42,453 nt of DNA, taken from contig JAIYAZ010000010.1 of assembly GCA_027488755.1 (NCBI GenBank), positions 1 to 42,453 on the forward strand, read 5' to 3'. This document shows positions 37,719 to 42,453 of this stretch, piece by piece. This DNA is from Verrucomicrobiaceae bacterium (GTDB lineage: Bacteria > Verrucomicrobiota > Verrucomicrobiia > Chthoniobacterales > JAATET01). The position numbers and the translations under genes are program-made. The number at the start of each line of letters is the position of its first letter. Position 1 is the first letter of the stretch. Under the pieces are notes generated by a model, which saw only the letters and a list, made by a program, of their open reading frames with translations, was not told where the DNA came from and made no database searches.

Positions 37719-39530
37719 CTAGCCGGCCCGCTGCTCGCCAAACTGCATCTCCGCCAACCGGCGGTAGCGCCCGTCGGGCCGCGTCATCAACTCGTCGTGC
37801 GTGCCGGACTCCAGCACCGCGCCGTCCTCGATCACGTAGATGCGGTCCACCCGCCGGATCGTCGCCAGGCGATGCGCGATGATGAACGCCGTCCGCCCCT
37901 CCAGCAGCGTCGCCAGCGCCTGCTGAATGAGGTGCTCACTCTCCGAGTCCAGCGCGCTCGTCGCCTCGTCGAGAATCAGAATCGCCGGATTCTTCAACAG
38001 CGCCCGCGCGATGGCGATGCGCTGCCGCTGCCCGCCCGATAGTTTCACCCCGCGCTCGCCCACCAACGTCGCGTAACCCTCCGGAAATCGCTCGATGAAG
38101 TCGTGGCAGGCGGCCTGCCTCGAGGCGGCCCGCACCTCCTCCGGTGTCGCGTCGGGCCGGCCGTAGCGGATGTTTTCCTCAATGGTCCCGCCAAACAGCA
38201 GGACCTCCTGCGGGACCATCGCCATCTGATCCCGCAACTCCGCGAGGCCGTAATCGCCGGAGGCCCGGCCATCAATACTCACCGTGCCCACATCCGGCTC
38301 ATAAAAGCGGAGCAGCAACGCGACGAGGGTGGATTTGCCCGCGCCGCTGGGGCCGACGAGCGCGATCTTTTCCCCGGCCCGGGCATGCAGCGTCAGCCCG
38401 CGCAGCACCGGGTTCTGCGGCCGCGAGGGATACCGGAACGACACGCCGTCGAACCGCACGTCGCCCGCCACACGCGGAAATTTCTCCGCCCCCGCGGTGG
38501 CCACGATCTCCGGCGTCTCCCGCAGCAACTCCCGCACGCGCTCCGTCGCCCCGAGGGTTTTCTGCACGTGGCTGAACACGTCCGCAAACGAGGCCACCGA
38601 ACCCCCGACAAAGGTCGTGTAGAGAATGAAGCGCGTGAACTCCCCGAACGTCAGCGCCCCGGTCTGCATGAGGTGCGCGCCATACCAGAACACCCCCACG
38701 ATCGAGCCAAAGATGCCAAAGATTATAAACGAGACCATCGACGCCCGCAGCCGCGCCGTGCGGAGGATCACCCGCAGAAACGCCGCGAGCTCGCGGCCGT
38801 AACGCCCAAGCTCAAACCGCTCGTTGCCGAAGGCCTTCACGTTCGCGATGCCTTGGAGCGACTCCTCGATCACCGTAACGCTGTCGGCCATGCGGTCCTG
38901 CGCCTCGCGGGCATGCCCGCGGATGCGCCGGCCAAAAAGTATCGCCACGAGAATGAGCACGGGAAACGTGGCCACCATCAGTCCGGTCAGCTGTAGCGAC
39001 GTGAGCGCGACGAGCGTGATGCCGCCGCCCATCAGCAGGCATTGCCGAAGAAACTGCGGCACCGTCATCGTCAGCGTGTCCTGCAGCAGCGTGAGGTCGC
39101 TCGTCATGCGGCTCGAAAGCTCACCCACCCGCCGCTGCGCAAAGAAACTCATCGGTAGCCCGATCAACCGGCCAAAAAGCTCGCGCCGCAAATCCACGAT
39201 CGCGCTCTCGCCGCAGCCATAGAACCAATACGTCGAGAAGAACGAAAACACCGCCTGCACGGCCAGCGAGCCCAGGAGAACGAGGGCGATCGTATTGATA
39301 TCCGCCGCCCACCCCGCGGCACCCCCGGCCTTGCCGCTGGCCGCATCCAGCAGCAAACCCGTGAGATACGGAAACGCCAGCCCGACGCCCGTCGAGATGA
39401 GCAGCGTGAGAATCGCGCCGGCGAACCGCCCGCGATACGGCGCGAGGTAGCGAAACACGGTCGCCATCTCGCGCAGGGCCGCTCCGTCCAGCCGGCGGCG
39501 CGCCGGGGGTTGCGTCTCGTCCGCGTTCAT
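37719..39530 (-). CDS. MsbA-like ABC exporter (fused membrane and ATPase domains)
   Basis: 603 residues. Six membrane helices (about 35-320) form an exporter domain with a typical FYGCGESAIVDLRRELFGRL coupling region. The ATPase (about 355-600) has Walker A GPSGAGKST, signature LSGGQRQR, Walker B ILILDEATSALD and the H-loop IIAHRLATIRRVD. MsbA-like exporters flip lipid A or other glycolipids. It is the second gene of a coupled pair: its ATG overlaps the stop of the glycosyltransferase (ATGA). The neighbourhood with lpxC-fabZ and lpxA supports a lipid substrate, but which one is not shown. Confidence 0.94.
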   Translation of the reverse strand: MNADETQPPARRRLDGAALREMATVFRYLAPYRGRFAGAILTLLISTGVGLAFPYLTGLLLDAASGKAGGAAGWAADINTIALVLLGSLAVQAVFSFFSTYWFYGCGESAIVDLRRELFGRLIGLPMSFFAQRRVGELSSRMTSDLTLLQDTLTMTVPQFLRQCLLMGGGITLVALTSLQLTGLMVATFPVLILVAILFGRRIRGHAREAQDRMADSVTVIEESLQGIANVKAFGNERFELGRYGRELAAFLRVILRTARLRASMVSFIIFGIFGSIVGVFWYGAHLMQTGALTFGEFTRFILYTTFVGGSVASFADVFSHVQKTLGATERVRELLRETPEIVATAGAEKFPRVAGDVRFDGVSFRYPSRPQNPVLRGLTLHARAGEKIALVGPSGAGKSTLVALLLRFYEPDVGTVSIDGRASGDYGLAELRDQMAMVPQEVLLFGGTIEENIRYGRPDATPEEVRAASRQAACHDFIERFPEGYATLVGERGVKLSGGQRQRIAIARALLKNPAILILDEATSALDSESEHLIQQALATLLEGRTAFIIAHRLATIRRVDRIYVIEDGAVLESGTHDELMTRPDGRYRRLAEMQFGEQRAG

Positions 39531-40792
39531 GACCGCGCCACGGCCTCCCCGGCCGCCACCCGCTCAAGTGCGTCCACCGACGCCGCGAGATCGCGCTCCG
39601 GCTCAATGCGCGCCGCCAGCTCCCGCGCCCGGCGGGAAAAGCCCGCGTCGCCCAGCACCTCCGCGAGCGCCGCGGTCAAGCGAGCCTCGGTGCAACGCGC
39701 CCGCGGCACCACGGTCGCCACCCCGAGCCGGCGCAGGCGTTCCGCGTTGTCGGGCTGGTCAAAACCAAAGGGCACCACCACCGACGGCACGCCCCAGCGC
39801 AACGCCTCCGCGCAGGTGCCGATGCCCCCCTGATGAACGACTGCCGCCGCGCCCGGCAGCACCACGTCGAGCGGGACGTAATCCAGCGCGAGGACGGATT
39901 CCGGCAGGTCGGGCGGCGCGGAATTGCGCCCCAGCAGGAGCACGGCCCGCCGCCCCACGCGCGTGCAGGCCGCGACCGCGCAGGCGTAAAAGTCGCGCGC
40001 GATTTCGATCACCGACGATCCGAGCGTGAACACCACCGGCGCCTCGCCCGCGGCCAGAAACCGGCGCACCCGCTCCGCGGCCCCGGGATCCGCTTCTTGC
40101 GCAAAGAACGGAAAGCCCGTCTGCACCGTGCGCGCCGGCCAGTCCGGCTGCGTGGCGGCAAGAAACGCCGGGAACAACGCCAGTGTCAGCAGCGGGGAAT
40201 GCTTGTCGTCGAACACGGGGCTGCCACCCGCCGGCAGGCCCAACTCGCGGCGAAACGCGCTCAGCGGCTCCCCCCACCGCCGCGTGACCAGCCGCCCGAG
40301 GCGGAAGATGCAGCGATACGGCCAGCGCCCCAGGTGCCGCAACGCATAGAGGTGCGGTGCCGGCGCGAGCACGCAGGGATCCCAGGCGGAGAGAAACGAC
40401 GTGGGCGCCAGAATCGCGTTCGCCCAGGGAATCCCCCGGGCCCCCGCGACCAGCGGCGCAACGTAAAGAAGCTCGCCGACGACCAGCAGATCAGCCCCCT
40501 CGGTGGCGGCAAGCAGGTCGGTATAGGTCGCCCGCACGTTCGGAAAAACCTGCTCCCGCATCAGCCGCGCCGGCCCGCGCTTCGGATCAAACAAATGCCC
40601 GACCAGCTTCGGCTCGAACTCGAAATCCGGCCGGATCGCGCGAAACGCAAAACCCAGCCGCGTGACGTAATCGCGGTAACCGATGGACGCCGCCACCACC
40701 GGCTCATGCCCCCGCTGCGCCGCGCCGCGCGCCAGCGCCAGGAGCGGGTGCAGGTCGCCCAGCGAGCCGAGGGAAGCGAAGACGATGCGCAT
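39527..40792 (-). CDS. GT1-like (UGT) glycosyltransferase
   Basis: 421 residues of the GT-B fold. The N-terminus MRIVFASLGSLGDLHPLLAL and the C-terminal donor site VHQGGIGTCAEALRWGVPSVVVPFGFDQPDNA are hallmarks of the UDP-glycosyltransferase/MGT group, which includes rhamnosyltransferase RhlB and glycolipid enzymes. No signal peptide or membrane helix is apparent. It overlaps the MsbA-like exporter by four bases, so a product made by this enzyme may be exported by that one. The acceptor and sugar are unknown. Confidence 0.9.
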   Translation of the reverse strand: MRIVFASLGSLGDLHPLLALARGAAQRGHEPVVAASIGYRDYVTRLGFAFRAIRPDFEFEPKLVGHLFDPKRGPARLMREQVFPNVRATYTDLLAATEGADLLVVGELLYVAPLVAGARGIPWANAILAPTSFLSAWDPCVLAPAPHLYALRHLGRWPYRCIFRLGRLVTRRWGEPLSAFRRELGLPAGGSPVFDDKHSPLLTLALFPAFLAATQPDWPARTVQTGFPFFAQEADPGAAERVRRFLAAGEAPVVFTLGSSVIEIARDFYACAVAACTRVGRRAVLLLGRNSAPPDLPESVLALDYVPLDVVLPGAAAVVHQGGIGTCAEALRWGVPSVVVPFGFDQPDNAERLRRLGVATVVPRARCTEARLTAALAEVLGDAGFSRRARELAARIEPERDLAASVDALERVAAGEAVARS

Positions 40793-40888
40793 GGGGAGAA
40801 CCCTAATCAGTGCAGACGAAAGCCCGGCGCGGCGAGCGATTAATTGCGCGCCGGCCGGGCTGAAAAAACAAAGGCAACCCGCGCGGGA

Positions 40889-41974
40889 TTACGCCTCGAG
40901 CGTGTCGTCGAGCCAGCCGAGGAGTTCGGTGATGGTTTCCTCGGTCTCGTCGCCCATGTTCGAGATGCGGAAGGTCTTGCCCTTCACCTTGCCGTAACCG
41001 CCGTCGATCACGCAGTGGTATTTCTCGCGCAGGCGCTTGATCCACTCGGCGATGTCGATTTCGCGGTTGTTCTTCCCGCAGGTCAGCGAAAGCGAACGGT
41101 AGCCCTCGGGCGCGAAGAACTCGAAGCCGCGGGACTTCACCCAGTCGTGAACGAGGCCGTTGAGCTTCGCGTGACGCGCGTAACGGGCCTCGACGCCTTC
41201 GGTGAAAATGTCGTCGAGCTTCGATTCCAGCGCGTAGATGTGCGAGATCACCGGGGTGCTGGGCGTCATGTCCTGCTCCTGGTTCTTTTTGAATTCGATG
41301 AAGTCGAAGTAATACCCGCGGTCCTTGATCGTGGCGGCGCGCTCAAACGCGGCCTCGGACGCGCTGAAGAGCGCAAGCCCGGGCGGCAACGCAAGCGCCT
41401 TCTGGCTACCCGTGAGGAGCACGTCGAGGCCGAGTTCGTCCATCGGAATGGCCTCGGTCGAAAACGACGACACGGTGTCCACGATGAGCAGCACGCCGGG
41501 GTATTTTTTCACGACGGCGGCGATTTCCTTGAGCGGGTTGCGCACGCCGCAGGAGGTCTCGTTGTGGATGAGGGTCACGGCATCAAAGCCGCCCGCGGCG
41601 AGCGCGGCATCGACCTGCTCGGGCAGAATGGGCTGACCCCACTCGACCTGGAGCGCGACGGCTTCCTTGCCGCAGCGCTTGCTCACGTCGAACCATTTAT
41701 CGGAGAACGCGCCGCACATGCAGTTCAGCACCTTGCCGGAGCCGACGAGGTTGCGGATCGCGCCTTCCATCACGCCCCACGCGGATGACGTGGAGAGAAA
41801 CACGGGCTGCGTGGTGCCAAAGAGCGTCTTCAACCGGGGCTGAATGCCGCCGTAGAGCTTTTTGAAGTCGCCGCTGCGATGGCCGATCATGGGCCGGGTG
41901 AAGGCCCGGAACGTCTTCTCCGAGACGTCGATCGGGCCGGGAATGAAAAGCTTAACGTGGTCGGTGATAGGCAT
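40889..41974 (-). CDS. Class V aminotransferase (alanine/serine-glyoxylate type)
   Basis: 361-residue PLP enzyme of the AGXT/SGAT group. The opening VKLFIPGPIDVSEKTF, the block STSSAWGVMEGAIRN, VDTVSSFSTEAIP and the PLP-lysine region LLTGSQKALALPPGLAL (Lys in SQKAL) identify it. The amino donor and acceptor are not clear; serine or alanine with glyoxylate are common. ATG 41974 is chosen; a TTG upstream (41998) would overlap the TPR gene and give no family-like residues. GGAGG (41995-41991) lies 16 bases upstream, spaced by a short hairpin. The TPR gene ends 11 bases upstream. Confidence 0.9.
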   Translation of the reverse strand: MPITDHVKLFIPGPIDVSEKTFRAFTRPMIGHRSGDFKKLYGGIQPRLKTLFGTTQPVFLSTSSAWGVMEGAIRNLVGSGKVLNCMCGAFSDKWFDVSKRCGKEAVALQVEWGQPILPEQVDAALAAGGFDAVTLIHNETSCGVRNPLKEIAAVVKKYPGVLLIVDTVSSFSTEAIPMDELGLDVLLTGSQKALALPPGLALFSASEAAFERAATIKDRGYYFDFIEFKKNQEQDMTPSTPVISHIYALESKLDDIFTEGVEARYARHAKLNGLVHDWVKSRGFEFFAPEGYRSLSLTCGKNNREIDIAEWIKRLREKYHCVIDGGYGKVKGKTFRISNMGDETEETITELLGWLDDTLEA

Positions 41975-41995
41975 GATTAGAAAAACTAATCCTCC
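41975..41995 (-). promoter_or_regulatory. Hairpin between Shine-Dalgarno and start of the aminotransferase gene
   Basis: On the minus strand GGAGG (41995-41991) is followed by GATTAG, TTTTT, CTAATC and then ATG. The 6-bp stem with 5-base loop lies exactly between a good Shine-Dalgarno and the start. Folding would shorten an otherwise long 16-base spacing. The first arm also contains the TAG stop of the upstream gene. Confidence 0.55.
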
Positions 41996-42453
41996 CAAAT
42001 AAAGTTCTCGAGCCGCAAGCGCTTTACGCGCTCGGCGGCCTCCTGGGCGCGCGGGCCCGGCACGGCGGCCATTTTTTCGTAGATGGCGGCGGCCTCCTTG
42101 AGGCGGTTTTTGGCGGCGAGGAGATTCGCGGCGTCGAAGCCTGCCTTGTAATACCAGAAATACTCCGGCTGCTGGTCCCGCGGGGCGGAGAGCACCTCGT
42201 AATACGCGGCGAGGGCGGCATCGAGATCGCCCGCCTGCTGGCTCGCCGCGGCGGCGTGAACGAGCGCCTCATTGCGCTCGGCCGGCAGGGCGTCCGGCGC
42301 GGCGGCGATCCGCCGCCACTCGGCCAGCGCTTCCGCGCGGCGGGCGGGCTCCTTCTCCGCCTGGGCCATGAGGGCGTCCCCGCGCTTCAGCCGCGCGGCG
42401 AGTTCGAGGCGGCGGTCCTTCGTGCCCGCGATCAGCCGGTCAAGAATGCGCAC
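41986..42453 (-). CDS. TPR-repeat protein (5' end cut by window)
   Basis: The last 155 or so residues of a helical repeat protein. Tetratricopeptide-like pairs are visible: LAEWRRIAAAPDALPAERNE, AAAASQQAGDLDAALAAYYE and LLAAKNRLKEAAAIYEKMAA. The frame stays open to the window edge, so the true start is outside. It precedes the class V aminotransferase by 11 bases on the same strand, probably in one operon. No function follows from TPR repeats alone. Confidence 0.8.
   Translation of the reverse strand: MRILDRLIAGTKDRRLELAARLKRGDALMAQAEKEPARRAEALAEWRRIAAAPDALPAERNEALVHAAAASQQAGDLDAALAAYYEVLSAPRDQQPEYFWYYKAGFDAANLLAAKNRLKEAAAIYEKMAAVPGPRAQEAAERVKRLRLENFIWED

Noticed and set aside
40821-40861. 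AGCCCGGC/GCCGGGCT hairpin between the glycosyltransferase and aminotransferase genes as a terminator
   Set aside because: The run of A on the plus strand means T residues precede, not follow, the stem on the transcribed minus strand.

Overview
The window comes from a GC-rich (clearly well above 60% G+C) Gram-negative bacterium. The lipid A genes lpxC-fabZ and lpxA, a class A RNase P RNA, many secreted proteins and the sugar-polymer enzymes fit the Verrucomicrobiota, perhaps near the Opitutaceae. That placement is an inference from gene content and style, not from a marker-gene comparison. Genes are densely packed. Several convergent pairs share a stop region, and many start codons lack a Shine-Dalgarno sequence.

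Bases 1-13,100 carry polysaccharide and sugar functions. A LytS/LytTR two-component pair (the regulator is cut by the left edge) is divergent from a very large secreted enzyme that joins a copper lytic polysaccharide monooxygenase (AA10), two CBM2 domains, a GH9 endoglucanase and a CBM3c module in one chain. Downstream lie purU, a Trm112-like protein, a secreted unknown, a GH1 beta-glucosidase lipoprotein, a bifunctional fucokinase/GDP-fucose pyrophosphorylase and a PfkB sugar kinase of the KDG kinase type. The fusion enzyme and the GH1 lipoprotein together would take cellulose to cellobiose and then glucose.

Bases 13,100-25,000 begin with a TGS-less thrS carrying an in-frame repeat and hairpin. 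Next is a run of three secreted proteins: one with a long Asp/Glu/Gly/Ser repeat tail, one transglutaminase-like, one small. An AlkC-type DNA glycosylase, membrane and tail-anchored unknowns and a conserved family of uncertain function follow. Then comes an ECF sigma factor with its RskA-type anti-sigma factor, preceded by a strongly structured RNA segment ending in an intrinsic terminator.

Bases 24,400-30,000 are metabolic housekeeping: accB-accC-thiE on the minus strand, and secG, panC and nadB on the plus strand. Bases 30,000-33,100 hold two secreted proteins, one a possible alpha/alpha-toroid polysaccharide lyase. rnpB and an RluA-type pseudouridine synthase follow on the minus strand.

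Bases 34,400-40,800 are envelope genes: a LolD-like ATPase overlapping a cyclic-nucleotide-binding protein, lpxC-fabZ, lpxA, and on the minus strand a glycosyltransferase translationally coupled to an MsbA-like exporter. The right end has a class V aminotransferase and a TPR protein cut by the window edge.

The best candidates for something new are the AA10-CBM2-CBM2-GH9-CBM3c fusion, the pyrimidine-tract plus inverted-copy elements at the purU 3' end and inside thrS, the structured RNA before the ECF sigma gene, and the acidic-repeat/transglutaminase-like secreted operon. No tRNA, insertion sequence, CRISPR array or phage gene was recognised.
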